NCBI RefSeq assembly: GCF_910585425.1
Contig: NZ_CAJUCP010000029.1
Location: 1 to 61,005 of the forward strand
Reading direction: 5' to 3'
Length of the DNA stretch: 61,005 nucleotides
Origin: an uncultured Acetatifactor sp.
GTDB taxonomy: Bacteria > Bacillota > Clostridia > Lachnospirales > Lachnospiraceae
Positions 34,230 to 43,434 of the stretch are shown piece after piece. Numbering within the stretch: the stretch's first letter is position 1; each line of letters starts with the position of its first letter. The notes beneath the pieces were generated by a model that worked only from the letters and a program-made list of their open reading frames with translations, had not been told where the DNA came from and did no database searches. Position numbers and translations under genes: made by a program.

Positions 34230-34691
34230 ATGAGTGGGAAATCAACCGAAAAACTGGAGGACATCCTAAAGAACGCCTACACCTTCGAAGCCGGAAAATA
34301 CCTGAAGGAGAACGAAGAAAGCCTCCTGCGGGAGGACAGGCCCTTCTGCGCCTACATAAAGGAGCTGATCCGGGAGAAGAACCTGCGCCAGCAGGACATC
34401 TTCATCCAGGCGGATATCCCGGAGCGCTATGGCTACAAGCTCCTGTCCGGGGAGAAGCGCACCCGCCAGAGGGACGTGATACTGCGCATCTGCTATGCCG
34501 CGGAGCTGACGCTGGAGGAGACCCAGCACGCCCTGATGCTCTATGGCATGTCCCCGCTGTACGCAAGGATTCCGCGGGATGCCGTCCTGATGATAGCTTT
34601 CAACCGCCACGCCGGCAATATCCTGGACGTGAACGCCATGCTGAAGGAGCAGGGGATGGAGCTGCTGCGCACCAGTGGAGCGCTGGAGTGA
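34230..34691 (+). CDS. Helix-turn-helix (XRE-like) protein, probable partner of the divergent kinase
   Basis: The 153-residue protein starts behind AGGAGAAAG. Residues about 40-100 look like an XRE-type DNA-binding fold: YIKELIREKNLRQQDIFIQADIP is the first helix pair, and GYKLLSGEKRTRQRDVILRI the recognition region. The N-terminus (KLEDILKNAYTFEAGKYLKE) and C-terminus are helical. It may act as a transcription factor or as a kinase-adaptor. The divergent Ser/Thr kinase suggests phosphorylation control, which is inference from position only. Confidence 0.65.
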   Translation: MSGKSTEKLEDILKNAYTFEAGKYLKENEESLLREDRPFCAYIKELIREKNLRQQDIFIQADIPERYGYKLLSGEKRTRQRDVILRICYAAELTLEETQHALMLYGMSPLYARIPRDAVLMIAFNRHAGNILDVNAMLKEQGMELLRTSGALE

Positions 34692-34746
34692 GACAGAAGC
34701 GGAGCCTGGCATGGAGCGGCCCTGCGGTCTGGAGCCGTCCGATGAA

Positions 34747-34787
34747 AAACTCCGGGAACCCGCCCGCAGGCGGACTTCCCGGAGTTT
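34747..34787. terminator. Bidirectional terminator between convergent genes
   Basis: AAACTCCGGGAA (34747-34758) is perfectly complementary to TTCCCGGAGTTT (34776-34787). The A-run and T-run on either side allow use by both strands. Confidence 0.75.
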
Positions 34788-34818
34788 CGCATACATGGAT
34801 ATCAGGCCCTGCCAGATC

Positions 34819-35928
34819 TTACATCTGCCCGTCCGCGGCTGCCCCTGCCTGGTCGGGATCCACTGCCGTGTGCTCGCAGCTATTGTAGCGCAGCTGCAGG
34901 AACTGGGTGCGGTCCTTGTTGTAGAGCTTCTTCAGCTCATCGGAATAGCCCACCACCACCCAGGGCAGCGTGGCGTTGAAATAGTTCAGCATATCCTGGG
35001 ACACGGCCTCGTTGGCCACGGCGAAGGTAAGGCCCTTGGGAGCGGTCTCGCCGTACACCATCACATTGTAGGTGGTGCCGGTCTTGACGCCGTTGGTGCG
35101 GTGGGTCACGGTATTCTGGTAAGCCCACATCATCTTGTTGTTGGGGATCGCCCTGGGGATGGAGCCCGACATATAGTAGGTCATCAGCTTGCCCACCCGC
35201 AGCGTGCCCTTCTTGTCGAAGAACTTGGCGTTCCTGAAATCGGATTCGACAGAGCTCTCCGTGAAGCCCGCGTCCGCGATGTCCTTGTGGAGCTTCTTCA
35301 GGGAGCCGCCGCTGGCCGCGCTGGCGATCCGGATGATGCCGTAGATCAGGAGGACGACGCCCGCCACGAACAGCACTATGTAGATCATGGTGGCAGGCTG
35401 CCAGATGTAATCAATGTAATAAGGAAGCGTCTCCGCCTCGATATCTTCATCCGTCCAATCCACATCCTTGAAGAAATCCTTGAAATAATACATCTCTTCG
35501 CTGTCCAGCTTCTTGATTTTGCCGTAGAAGGTCATGGGAGTGGTCTCGCGGCCCTCCACGGTAGCCAGTGCCATGGCGTCCAATTCGCTCCCGTATCTGG
35601 CGGGAACCTTGATGGACAGGAAGCGGTCGTCCAGCGCCTCGCCGTCCCTGGTCAGGATGATGTAATAATAATCTGTGGTAGTTTTGGCATGGGTCTTGGT
35701 GTTCTCGGAATACGCTTTCAGATAACAGCCGAAATTGTAGGCCAAATCGATTTTTACCACTTGATTTTTGATCTCCTCCGGCGCCAGGCTTGCGAAATCC
35801 GTATAGCCCGTGACCACCTGGAGCGCGTCCATGGCATTCCACCCCGCCAGTCCCAGACCTGCCAGGATCAGGATGATGGACCAGGCGAGAGTGCTCTTCA
35901 ATGCCCGTTTCTTCAACTCTTCAAACAT
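34819..35928 (-). CDS. Membrane protein of unknown function (tentatively DUF6709-like)
   Basis: The 369-residue protein has a membrane helix at residues about 14-35 (LAWSIILILAGLGLAGW), an extracellular segment of about 145 residues containing a beta-rich part (DYYYIILTRDGEAL), and a second helix near residues 180-200 (MIYIVLFVAGVVLLIYGI). The cytoplasmic remainder has DKKGTLRVGKLMTYYMSGSIPR. It resembles a widespread Lachnospiraceae membrane family of unknown role. A strong GGAGGG site precedes the ATG. Confidence 0.6.
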   Translation of the reverse strand: MFEELKKRALKSTLAWSIILILAGLGLAGWNAMDALQVVTGYTDFASLAPEEIKNQVVKIDLAYNFGCYLKAYSENTKTHAKTTTDYYYIILTRDGEALDDRFLSIKVPARYGSELDAMALATVEGRETTPMTFYGKIKKLDSEEMYYFKDFFKDVDWTDEDIEAETLPYYIDYIWQPATMIYIVLFVAGVVLLIYGIIRIASAASGGSLKKLHKDIADAGFTESSVESDFRNAKFFDKKGTLRVGKLMTYYMSGSIPRAIPNNKMMWAYQNTVTHRTNGVKTGTTYNVMVYGETAPKGLTFAVANEAVSQDMLNYFNATLPWVVVGYSDELKKLYNKDRTQFLQLRYNSCEHTAVDPDQAGAAADGQM

Positions 35929-36016
35929 GTTTTTTCCCTCCGAATTATTTATAAAAATATGTAAAAAAAGTTATTTCCATTCTATCACCGGCATTTTGAA
36001 ACCGCAAGATGCAGCT

Positions 36017-36046
36017 TATATAATTTTTTATAAAAAATAAAGACAA
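36017..36046 (-). promoter_or_regulatory. Candidate promoter for the membrane protein at 34819-35928
   Basis: On the minus strand TTGTCT (36046-36041) and TATATA (36022-36017) are separated by 18 bp in very AT-rich DNA, 89 bp ahead of the ATG. Confidence 0.4.
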
Positions 36047-36077
36047 ATTTTACAATATCGGGAGGCATCTTAGACGG

Positions 36078-36101
36078 AAAGGCCCACAGAAAGGCCCACA
36101 G
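36078..36101 (+). repeat. Perfect 12-bp tandem duplication
   Basis: AAAGGCCCACAG occurs twice head to tail (36078-36089 and 36090-36101), just upstream of the pepF promoter. It may be a slippage product or a regulatory site. Confidence 0.6.
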
Positions 36102-36114
36102 TTCCTCAAATAGC

Positions 36115-36142
36115 TTGAAAAAGCCGTGGAATCTGATATAAT
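36115..36142 (+). promoter_or_regulatory. Promoter of the oligoendopeptidase gene
   Basis: TTGAAA (36115-36120) and TATAAT (36137-36142) are spaced by 16 bp, 77 bp ahead of the ATG. Confidence 0.65.
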
Positions 36143-36218
36143 GGGAAGGATGATGATAAGCGGCTCCGGGGATCCGTAAGGAGAAGCGGAAAATAACAGG
36201 AAAGAGAGAGGAAACGGA

Positions 36219-37892
36219 ATGAAATTCAAGGATATGCCATATGAGCGCGTGGACTTCGAGAAGGTGGAGCAGGAGATGAGGGCCCTGATGGAGGCCTTCG
36301 ACAGCGCGAAGGACGGCGAGGAGCAGTTCGCGGTGCATCAGAAATATTATGCCCTGACGGACAGGGTGGGCACCCAGATGACCATCGCCCACATACGCTA
36401 CGACGCGGACACCACGGACGAATTCTACAGCGCGGAGCATGATTATTACAATGAGAAATCCCCCATCTACCACAATCTGGCCCTGGAGTACGAGAAGAAG
36501 CTCTACGCCTCCCCCTACCGGGACAAGCTGGTGGAGAAGATTGGCCCTGTGGCCTTCAAGAACATGGAGATCGCCCAGAAGGCCATGGACGAGCGGCTGA
36601 TCCCCCTGATGCAGGAGGAGAACAATCTCACCACCGAGTACAGCAAGCTGATTGCGGGCGCCAAGATCCCCTTCGACGGGCAGGTATTGAACTTGTCCCT
36701 GCTGCGCCCCTACACCGTGCACCAGGACAGGAGCGTGCGCGCCGCCGCCTGGAAGGCCCAGAGCGAATTCTTCGCCGCCAATGCCCAGACCCTGGACGAG
36801 ATCTACGACAAGCTGGTGAAGAACCGCACCGCCCAGGCCAGGGAGCTTGGGTACGACAATTACCTGGAGCTGGGGTACTACCGCATGTGCCGCAACTGCT
36901 ACGGGCGTGAGGAGGTGGAGAACTTCCGGAAGCAGGTGAAGGAGGATTTCGTGCCCTTCGCCGAGAAGCTCCACGACCGCAGGAGGCAGCGCCTGGGCCT
37001 GGAGAAGCTCAGCTGTATCGACACGGCCGTCTACTTTAAGGAGGGCAATCCCGCGCCCCTGGGCACGCCCCAGGAGATTCTGGAGGCCGGGCGGAAGATG
37101 TACGGCGAGCTCTCCCCGGAGACAAGGGAATTCTACGATTTCATGATGGAAAATGAACTGTTCGACGTACTTGGGCGCAAGACCAAGCGGGCCGGGGGCT
37201 ACATGACCTATATGCCCGTGTACCAGGCTCCCTTCGTGTTCGCCAATTTCAACGGCACCAGCGGGGACGTGGACGTGATCACACACGAGTGCGGCCACGC
37301 GTTCCAGGGGTGGCTCTCCGGCAAGGATCCCATCAGGGAGCACTCCGACATCACCATGGAGACCGCGGAGATCCACTCCATGTCCATGGAGTTCTTCGCC
37401 CAGGAATGGATGCCCCTGTTCTTCGGGGAGCGGGCCCGGGACTATATCGAGATGCACCTGGAGGACGCGGCGGCCTTCATCCCCTACGGCTGCATGGTGG
37501 ACGAGTTCCAGCACATCGCCTACGGGAACCCGGACATGACCCCGGCCCAGCGCCACGAAGCCTGGCTTGCGCTGGAGCGGCAGTACAGGCCCCACCAGGA
37601 CTACGGCGACGATCCCTTCTTCGGGAAGGGCGGCTTCTGGCAGAGGCAGCAGCATATCTACACCTCCCCTCTGTACTACATCGACTACAGCCTGGCCCAG
37701 AGCTGCGCGCTGCAGTACAAGGTGAAGATGGACGCGGATTTTGAGGGGGCCTGGGCCAGCTATCTGAAGCTTTGCAGGCTCTCCGCCAGCGATTTCTTCA
37801 CGAATATGGTAAAGGAAGTGGGCCTGGACAGCCCCTTTGAGGCCGGCTGCATGAAAAATATCGTGGAAAAGCTTGAAAAATATGTGAAATAG
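36219..37892 (+). CDS. pepF: M3 family oligoendopeptidase (PepF-like)
   Basis: The 557-residue cytoplasmic enzyme carries the zinc motif HECGHAFQG, with the two histidines and glutamate at residues 356-360, and the downstream glutamate in TMETAEIHSMSME that supplies the third ligand. HIYTSPLYYIDYSLAQ near residue 480 is the substrate-binding tyrosine region. M3 peptidases cut short peptides and take part in peptide recycling. Length and motifs are complete. A strong GAGAGAGG site precedes the ATG and it is transcribed alone. Confidence 0.92.
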   Translation: MKFKDMPYERVDFEKVEQEMRALMEAFDSAKDGEEQFAVHQKYYALTDRVGTQMTIAHIRYDADTTDEFYSAEHDYYNEKSPIYHNLALEYEKKLYASPYRDKLVEKIGPVAFKNMEIAQKAMDERLIPLMQEENNLTTEYSKLIAGAKIPFDGQVLNLSLLRPYTVHQDRSVRAAAWKAQSEFFAANAQTLDEIYDKLVKNRTAQARELGYDNYLELGYYRMCRNCYGREEVENFRKQVKEDFVPFAEKLHDRRRQRLGLEKLSCIDTAVYFKEGNPAPLGTPQEILEAGRKMYGELSPETREFYDFMMENELFDVLGRKTKRAGGYMTYMPVYQAPFVFANFNGTSGDVDVITHECGHAFQGWLSGKDPIREHSDITMETAEIHSMSMEFFAQEWMPLFFGERARDYIEMHLEDAAAFIPYGCMVDEFQHIAYGNPDMTPAQRHEAWLALERQYRPHQDYGDDPFFGKGGFWQRQQHIYTSPLYYIDYSLAQSCALQYKVKMDADFEGAWASYLKLCRLSASDFFTNMVKEVGLDSPFEAGCMKNIVEKLEKYVK

Positions 37893-37980
37893 CTTTTCGG
37901 ACGCGCGAAATCATGGTAAAATAAGTCGGTATCGGCGGCAAGGGCTGATATGCGATACGGGACCGGACGGAAACCGGGAA

Positions 37981-38034
37981 GGAACCGGACAGGAACTGGA
38001 ACGGACAGGAACTGGAACCGGACAGGAACTGGAA
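37981..38034 (+). repeat. Three tandem 16-17-bp repeats in the leader of the foldase gene
   Basis: GGAACCGGACAGGAACT (37981-37997), GGAACGGACAGGAACT (37998-38013) and GGAACCGGACAGGAACT (38014-38030), then GGAA, form a short tandem array. It ends 22 bp before the ATG at 38056. Each unit contains an AGGA core, so the array could give decoy ribosome-binding sites or vary in copy number. Confidence 0.75.
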
Positions 38035-38055
38035 ATAAGAAAGGAGACATTCGGC

Positions 38056-39882
38056 ATGTCCAAGAAAGAGACACAGAATGCAGATCAGGCACCGGAAAAG
38101 GTGATGACGAAATATGATTTGAAGATGCAGCGGAGAAAGGAGGAGAAGGAGAGGGCGGAGAAGAGCAGGCGCAGGGACAATATCCTGGGCATCGTGATCG
38201 TGGCGGCGCTTGTGTGCCTGGTGGCGTCCTTCCCCATCCGCAACTACCTCACGGTGCACGGCAGCTACGTGAAGGTGAATGGAGAGGACGTATCCAAGGT
38301 GGAGTTCGACTACAATTACAATGTGGCGGTGAGCAATTACCTGAGCCAGTACGCCTATTACCTGTACATGATGGGCATAGATCCCACCAGCGACTTCACC
38401 TCCCAGATGTATTCCGATACCCTGACCTGGGGAGACTATTTCCAGCAGATGGCCGTGGAGAACATGATCAGGAACAAGAGCCTGCTGGCGGCGGCAAAGG
38501 CGGAGGGCTTCGCCTACGATACCGCCGAGGATTACGCCATGTACAGGGAGTCCCTAGAGAAGGCGGCTTCCGAGAACAACGCCACGGCGAAGAGCTACCT
38601 GAAGGAGCTGTACGGCCCCTATGCCACGGAGTCCAGGCTGAAGCCCTATGTGGAGGAGACTCTGTACCTGGCGGGGTATTATGACGAGCTGGCCGAGCGC
38701 CAGACCCCTTCCATGGAGGATATCCAGGCCTACTATGAAGAGAACAAGGCCAGTTATGATTCCGTGGACTATTATCTGATGACCGTGGACGCGGAGCTGC
38801 CCACCGAGCCCACAGAGCTGGCGGATCCCGTGGAGGAGACCGAGGGCGAAGAGGAGGCCGGGGCAGAGGACGGCGCCGAGGGCGGGGAGGAGCAGGCCTA
38901 CCAGCCCTCTGAGGCGGAGATAGAGGCGGCCATGGCGGAGGCCAAGGAGAAGGCCGACGGGGCAGTGGACACCGTGAAGGCAGACGGCGAGCTGCAGGAG
39001 AACGTGAAGAAGAGCGCCGCCACCTATCTGCTCCAGGACTGGCTGTTCGACGAGGAGAGGAAGGCCGGGGACTCCACGGTGATCGAGGACTCCACCGGGC
39101 ACCGCTATTATGTGGTGGAATTCGCAGGCCGTTATCTGGACGAGGTGCTCTCCTCGGATATCCGGGTGGTGGTGACGGACGCGGAGAACGGACAGGCCAT
39201 CCTGGACGAGTGGAGCGCGGGGGCTGCCACGGAGGAGAGCTTCGCGGAGCTGTGCGACAAGTACAACGACCCCGCCGTGACGGTGACGGAGGGCGGCCTG
39301 CTGGAGGCTGTGACATCCTCCTCCGTGCCGGCCGACATCAACGCCTGGATCCGTGACGAGGCCAGGGCCGTAGGTGACACGGCTGTCATTTCTCCCGAAG
39401 GGGAGGAGAACACCTTTGTGGTGTACTACAGCGGGACCAATGAGGCGGAGTGGATCCTGAGCATCCGCCAGACATTGATCGGCCAGCGGATGAACGAGTA
39501 TGTGGAGGAGCTGACGGCCGACGGCAAGGTGGAGGATCCCAAGGGGAACCTGCGCTACCTGGAGGTGCAGGCGGAGGCGGAAGCCGCTGCCCAGGAATCC
39601 TCCGCGGCGGCCGAGGGGGAGGGCTCCTCTGAGGACGCAGGCTCTGAGGAAGGCTCCGAGGCCTCCGGCGATGCTGGGGAATCCTCAGAGGCCGCAGGCG
39701 CATCAGAAGAGACAGGAAGCCAGGAAGGCTCCGAAGCCTCCGACGGCGCTGAGGGCTCCTCAGAGGACGCAGGTTCTGAGGAAAGCTCCGAAGCCTCCGA
39801 TGGCGCTGGGGAATCCTCAGAGGACGCAGGCGCATCGGAGGAGGCAGAAAGCCCGGAAGACTCCGGGGAAGCCGGAGAATAA
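38056..39882 (+). CDS. Membrane-anchored PrsA/SurA-like foldase with acidic serine-rich tail
   Basis: The 608-residue product has a basic cytoplasmic N-terminus, one membrane anchor at about residues 47-63 (ILGIVIVAALVCLVASF), and an extracytoplasmic part of the SurA N-domain type (VNGEDVSKVEFDYNYNVA). A region near residues 385-480 fits a parvulin-like prolyl isomerase (DIRVVVTDAENGQAI, FAELCDKYNDPAVTV) but key active-site residues are not certain. From about residue 510 the protein is almost only Ser, Glu, Ala and Gly in repeats such as SSEDAGSEE. This tail is unusual for the family and may span the wall. Confidence 0.7.
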   Translation: MSKKETQNADQAPEKVMTKYDLKMQRRKEEKERAEKSRRRDNILGIVIVAALVCLVASFPIRNYLTVHGSYVKVNGEDVSKVEFDYNYNVAVSNYLSQYAYYLYMMGIDPTSDFTSQMYSDTLTWGDYFQQMAVENMIRNKSLLAAAKAEGFAYDTAEDYAMYRESLEKAASENNATAKSYLKELYGPYATESRLKPYVEETLYLAGYYDELAERQTPSMEDIQAYYEENKASYDSVDYYLMTVDAELPTEPTELADPVEETEGEEEAGAEDGAEGGEEQAYQPSEAEIEAAMAEAKEKADGAVDTVKADGELQENVKKSAATYLLQDWLFDEERKAGDSTVIEDSTGHRYYVVEFAGRYLDEVLSSDIRVVVTDAENGQAILDEWSAGAATEESFAELCDKYNDPAVTVTEGGLLEAVTSSSVPADINAWIRDEARAVGDTAVISPEGEENTFVVYYSGTNEAEWILSIRQTLIGQRMNEYVEELTADGKVEDPKGNLRYLEVQAEAEAAAQESSAAAEGEGSSEDAGSEEGSEASGDAGESSEAAGASEETGSQEGSEASDGAEGSSEDAGSEESSEASDGAGESSEDAGASEEAESPEDSGEAGE

Positions 39883-39889
39883 GGCGCGG

Positions 39890-39917
39890 AAGGCGGTGGG
39901 GCTCCTCACCGCCTTTT
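39890..39917 (+). terminator. Terminator after the foldase gene
   Basis: AAGGCGGTG (39890-39898) pairs with CACCGCCTT (39907-39915), followed by further T residues. Confidence 0.75.
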
Positions 39918-40042
39918 GCCTACACATGCCCGTGGGCGGTGCCGCGGGCAGGGCGCGGAGAGGGACATTTTCCCGCAGGAGGCCTCTGCCCCGGACAAAA
40001 AGGGGGAGGCGGATACGGCGGATGGAGGACAGGGAGGCTGAC

Positions 40043-40861
40043 ATGAGAGTGAAAGCGCTGGTATTGGACATTGACGGCACGCTGACGAATTCCGGGAAGG
40101 AGATCGCCCCGGCCACGAAGGCGTGCATCCTGGACGCACTGGAGAGGGGCCATAAATGCGTGCTGGCCTCGGGCCGCCCGGCGCATGGCTGCGGCCGCTA
40201 CGCCCGGGAGCTGGAGCTGGAACGGTACGGCGGATACCTGCTCTCCCACAATGGGGCCCGGATCGTGGCCTGCGGCACCGGGGAGACGATCTACGAAAAA
40301 CCCCTGCCCCTGGCCGCCCTGCCCGGCCTGTACGCCTTTGCGGCGGAGCATGGCTGCGGGCTGGCCACCCATCAGGGGGACACGGTGATCTCCGCCTTCG
40401 CGCCGGACAGATACGTGTCCTGGGAGGCCCATATCAACGGGATGCCCGTAAAACAGGCGGAGGATTTCGTGGGATACGTGGATTTCCAGGTCTTCAAATG
40501 CTTCATGACAGCGGAGGACGAAAGGGCCGCTGCCCTGGAGAAGGAGCTGCAGGCGCTGTACGGGGAAAGCCTGGGCATCTACCGCTCCGAGCCCTATTTC
40601 ATCGAAATCGTGCCCAGGGGCGTGGACAAGGGCAGCTCCCTGGCCATGCTCGCGGAGCATATGGGCATGGCCAGGGAGGACGTGATCTGCTGCGGGGACG
40701 GCTTCAACGACATCCCCATGCTGCGCTGGGCCGGCGTGGGCGTGGCCATGGGGAATGCCGGACAGGCGGTGAAGGACGCGGCGGATTACGTGACGGGCAC
40801 CAACGATGAGGACGGGCTGGTGGAGGTCATCCGGCGGTTCGTGCCGGCGGACGGGGCATAA
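40043..40861 (+). CDS. Cof-type HAD-IIB phosphatase
   Basis: ATG at 40043 follows AGGGAGG and gives 272 residues. The catalytic DIDGTL is at residues 9-14 and the metal-binding GDGFNDIPML near 215; LASGRP near 43 is motif II. Such cytoplasmic enzymes remove phosphate from sugar phosphates, nucleotides or flavin precursors. The substrate is not predictable. A longer frame upstream overlaps the foldase gene and a terminator and was rejected. Confidence 0.9.
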   Translation: MRVKALVLDIDGTLTNSGKEIAPATKACILDALERGHKCVLASGRPAHGCGRYARELELERYGGYLLSHNGARIVACGTGETIYEKPLPLAALPGLYAFAAEHGCGLATHQGDTVISAFAPDRYVSWEAHINGMPVKQAEDFVGYVDFQVFKCFMTAEDERAAALEKELQALYGESLGIYRSEPYFIEIVPRGVDKGSSLAMLAEHMGMAREDVICCGDGFNDIPMLRWAGVGVAMGNAGQAVKDAADYVTGTNDEDGLVEVIRRFVPADGA

Positions 40862-40927
40862 GGAGCGGGAAGGCAGGCAGCGTCCGGAGGCGCAGGACAG
40901 AATCGGCAAGGAGGTTTCGACAGGGCC

Positions 40928-42277
40928 ATGGAACAGGATATCAGGATAACATTGCCCCTGAAGGGGAAGCATATCATAGAGACCCTCCGGCAGGCGGGCT
41001 TCGAGGCCTATGCGGTAGGCGGCTGCGTGCGGGACTCCATTCTGGGCAGGGAGCCCCAGGACTGGGACATCACCACCTCCGCCCCGCCGGAGCGGGTGAA
41101 GGCCCTTTTCCCCAGGACGATCGACACCGGGCTGCAGCATGGCACAGTCACCGTCATGCTCCAGGGGGAGGGCTTCGAGGTGACCACCTACCGGATCGAC
41201 GGGGCCTACGAGGACAGCAGGCATCCCAGCCAGGTGACCTTTACCGGGGAGCTGGGGGAGGATCTGCGCCGCAGGGACCTGACCATCAATGCCATGGCCT
41301 ACAACGACGAGGCCGGGCTGGTGGACCTCTTCGGCGGCATGGCAGACCTGGAGGCCGGGGTGGTGCGCTGCGTGGGGGATCCCCGGGAGCGCTTCCGGGA
41401 GGACGCCCTGCGCATCCTGCGTGCCATCCGCTTCGCCGCCCAGCTGGGATACGGCATAGAGCGGGAGACGGCGGCAGCCATGGAGGAGCTTGCGCCCTCT
41501 TTGTGCAGGATCAGCGCGGAGCGGATCCAGGTGGAGCTGGTAAAGCTTCTGGTGTCGCCCCATCCGGATTTCCTGCGGATCGCTTATGACATGGGTGTCA
41601 CAAAAGTCTTCCTGCCGGAGCTTGACAAGGCGTGTGAGACCCCTCAGAACCATCCTCACCACTGCTACAGCGTGGGGGAGCACATCCTGAAGTCCCTGGA
41701 GCATGTGGAGCCGGACAAGGTGCTGCGGCTTGCCATGCTGCTCCACGACATCGGCAAGCCCGCCGTGCTCACCGTGGACGGGGAGGGCAGGAGCCATTTC
41801 CACGGCCATGCGGCGGTGAGCGCCCGGATGGCGGAGGACATCCTGCGGCGGCTGAAATTCGACAATGACACCATCCACAGGGTGTGCAGGCTGGTGCTGC
41901 ACCATGACTACGGCAATGGCGCGGAGATAGACATCCGCATGGCCCGCAGGGCCATGCACAGGATAGGCGAGGAGAGCTTTCCGGCGATCTTCGCCGTCAA
42001 GTGGGCCGACATCCTGGCCCAGAGCGGATATATGCGCCGGGAGAAGCTGGCCATGCTGGAGAAATGGCAGGATGTCTACAGGGAGATCCTGGACAGGAAC
42101 CAGTGCGTATCCCTGAAGACCCTTGCGGTGGGCGGCTCCGACCTGCTGGCTGCGGGCTGGAAGCCCGGGAAAGAGCTGGGGGAGGTCCTGCAGCGCCTTC
42201 TGGAGCTGGTGCTGGAGGAGCCTGAGCGCAACACGAAGGAGGCCCTGCTGGCCGCGGCGGAAGAATATCGCAGGTAA
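40928..42277 (+). CDS. cca: CCA tRNA nucleotidyltransferase
   Basis: The 449-residue enzyme has the class II nucleotidyltransferase signature AYAVGGCVRDSILG near residue 28, QDWDITTS for the metal aspartates, and RRDLTINAMAYN near residue 117. An HD domain follows (HCYSVGEHILKSL, then LLHDIGKPA near residue 275). It adds or repairs the 3' CCA of tRNAs. Both tRNA genes at 59.7 kb lack an encoded CCA, so the enzyme is essential for them. AAGGAGG precedes the ATG. Confidence 0.93.
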   Translation: MEQDIRITLPLKGKHIIETLRQAGFEAYAVGGCVRDSILGREPQDWDITTSAPPERVKALFPRTIDTGLQHGTVTVMLQGEGFEVTTYRIDGAYEDSRHPSQVTFTGELGEDLRRRDLTINAMAYNDEAGLVDLFGGMADLEAGVVRCVGDPRERFREDALRILRAIRFAAQLGYGIERETAAAMEELAPSLCRISAERIQVELVKLLVSPHPDFLRIAYDMGVTKVFLPELDKACETPQNHPHHCYSVGEHILKSLEHVEPDKVLRLAMLLHDIGKPAVLTVDGEGRSHFHGHAAVSARMAEDILRRLKFDNDTIHRVCRLVLHHDYGNGAEIDIRMARRAMHRIGEESFPAIFAVKWADILAQSGYMRREKLAMLEKWQDVYREILDRNQCVSLKTLAVGGSDLLAAGWKPGKELGEVLQRLLELVLEEPERNTKEALLAAAEEYRR

Positions 42278-42377
42278 AACGGGCAGGGAAAGTTCTGCTT
42301 TCAGAAATCCTCTCATATGATAGGTTATGAACCAAACTGAACACAGGGCGGAAGAAACCAATCAGGAGGGGACGGTA

Positions 42378-43388
42378 ATGAACGACAGGGCGGCTGAGTT
42401 GCTGGAGCAGTATGAGATTGAGGTGCTTCGTACCAGAAAGGGCCGGGGCGCGATTCTGTGCGACACCGACAGGGGATGTCTGATTTTCAGGGAATATTCG
42501 GGAAGCCTGGACAGGATCAGGCTTCAGGACAGATTGCTCCGGCAGATAGAGGATGCGGGGCTGGTGCGCGTGGAGAGCATCATCCCCGACAGGGAAGGGT
42601 CGCTTCTGGTAAAGGACGCGGACGGCACCGGGTATGTGCTGAAGACATGGCAGGAGGGCCGGGAGTGCAGCGTCCACGACAGGGGGGAGTGCGTGGAGGC
42701 GGTCAGGCTCCTGGCCAGGCTCCACGGGAGCATGGAGCTGCCCGGGGACACCCCCAATCTTCCAGTGGCTTTTTCTCCGGAGAAGGAGTATGATAAACAC
42801 AATAAGGAGCTGAAGCGGGTGCGCAAGTACCTGCAGCAGAAGGGGCAGAAGACATGGTTCGAGACCAGTCTGCGGAAGGTATTCGACTCCTTCCTGGAGG
42901 AGGCCCTTGCCGTGACGGAGCAGTGGCGGGAATACTGCGGCACGTTCCAGGGGGAGGGACAGGAGCCTGCCCGGAAAGCGGACAGGGTGGCTTTCTGCCA
43001 CGGGGACTACCAGTACCACAACATCCTCCAGGGGGTGGGCGGGTGGTTCGTGGTGAATTTCGAGAAATGCATGTGCGACGCCCCTATCCGGGACCTCTAT
43101 CTGCTGCTGCGCAAGCTCCTGGAGAAGAGCAACTGGTCCGTGGCCCTGGGGGAGGAGCTGCTCTCCGCCTACGAGAGGGAGCGCCCCATACCGGCGAGGG
43201 ACTGGATCGACCTGTACTACAGGCTGGCCTATCCGGAGAAGTTCTGGAAGATCGTGAACTTCTACTACAACTCCGGAAAGGCGTGGATTCCCGGGAAGAA
43301 CCAGGAGAAGCTGGAGCGGGTCATCGAGCAGGAGAAGGGGAAGCAGCGGTTTCTTGATCAGATATTCCGGGACGTGGGGGCGCGGTAA
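42378..43388 (+). CDS. CotS-family spore coat protein / kinase-fold protein
   Basis: ATG at 42378 behind AGGAGGGG gives 336 residues; the in-frame ATG at 42327 has no ribosome site. The protein matches the CotS/CotI group of aminoglycoside-phosphotransferase-like kinases: VLKTWQEGREC near residue 95 holds the lysine, FCHGDYQYHNIL near residue 210 is the catalytic loop, and FVVNFEKCMCDAPIRDL stands where kinases have the magnesium aspartate (N-F-E here). The altered motif suggests an inactive or unusual kinase. In spore formers such proteins are coat components. Confidence 0.8.
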   Translation: MNDRAAELLEQYEIEVLRTRKGRGAILCDTDRGCLIFREYSGSLDRIRLQDRLLRQIEDAGLVRVESIIPDREGSLLVKDADGTGYVLKTWQEGRECSVHDRGECVEAVRLLARLHGSMELPGDTPNLPVAFSPEKEYDKHNKELKRVRKYLQQKGQKTWFETSLRKVFDSFLEEALAVTEQWREYCGTFQGEGQEPARKADRVAFCHGDYQYHNILQGVGGWFVVNFEKCMCDAPIRDLYLLLRKLLEKSNWSVALGEELLSAYERERPIPARDWIDLYYRLAYPEKFWKIVNFYYNSGKAWIPGKNQEKLERVIEQEKGKQRFLDQIFRDVGAR

Positions 43389-43434
43389 GCCCCGGGGCCC
43401 GGCAAGGCTGTACGAAAAGGAAGACAGAGGAAAG

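Noticed and set aside
35985..37655. 556-codon minus-strand frame
   Set aside because: It is opposite the M3 peptidase gene and shows no domain or ribosome site.
37981..38034. CRISPR array
   Set aside because: The repeats are contiguous units of 16-17 bp without spacers, so this is a simple tandem repeat.
39920..42361. 813-codon open frame on the minus strand
   Set aside because: It lies opposite the HAD phosphatase and cca genes, both with full motifs. Its sequence is low-complexity shadow coding typical of GC-rich DNA.
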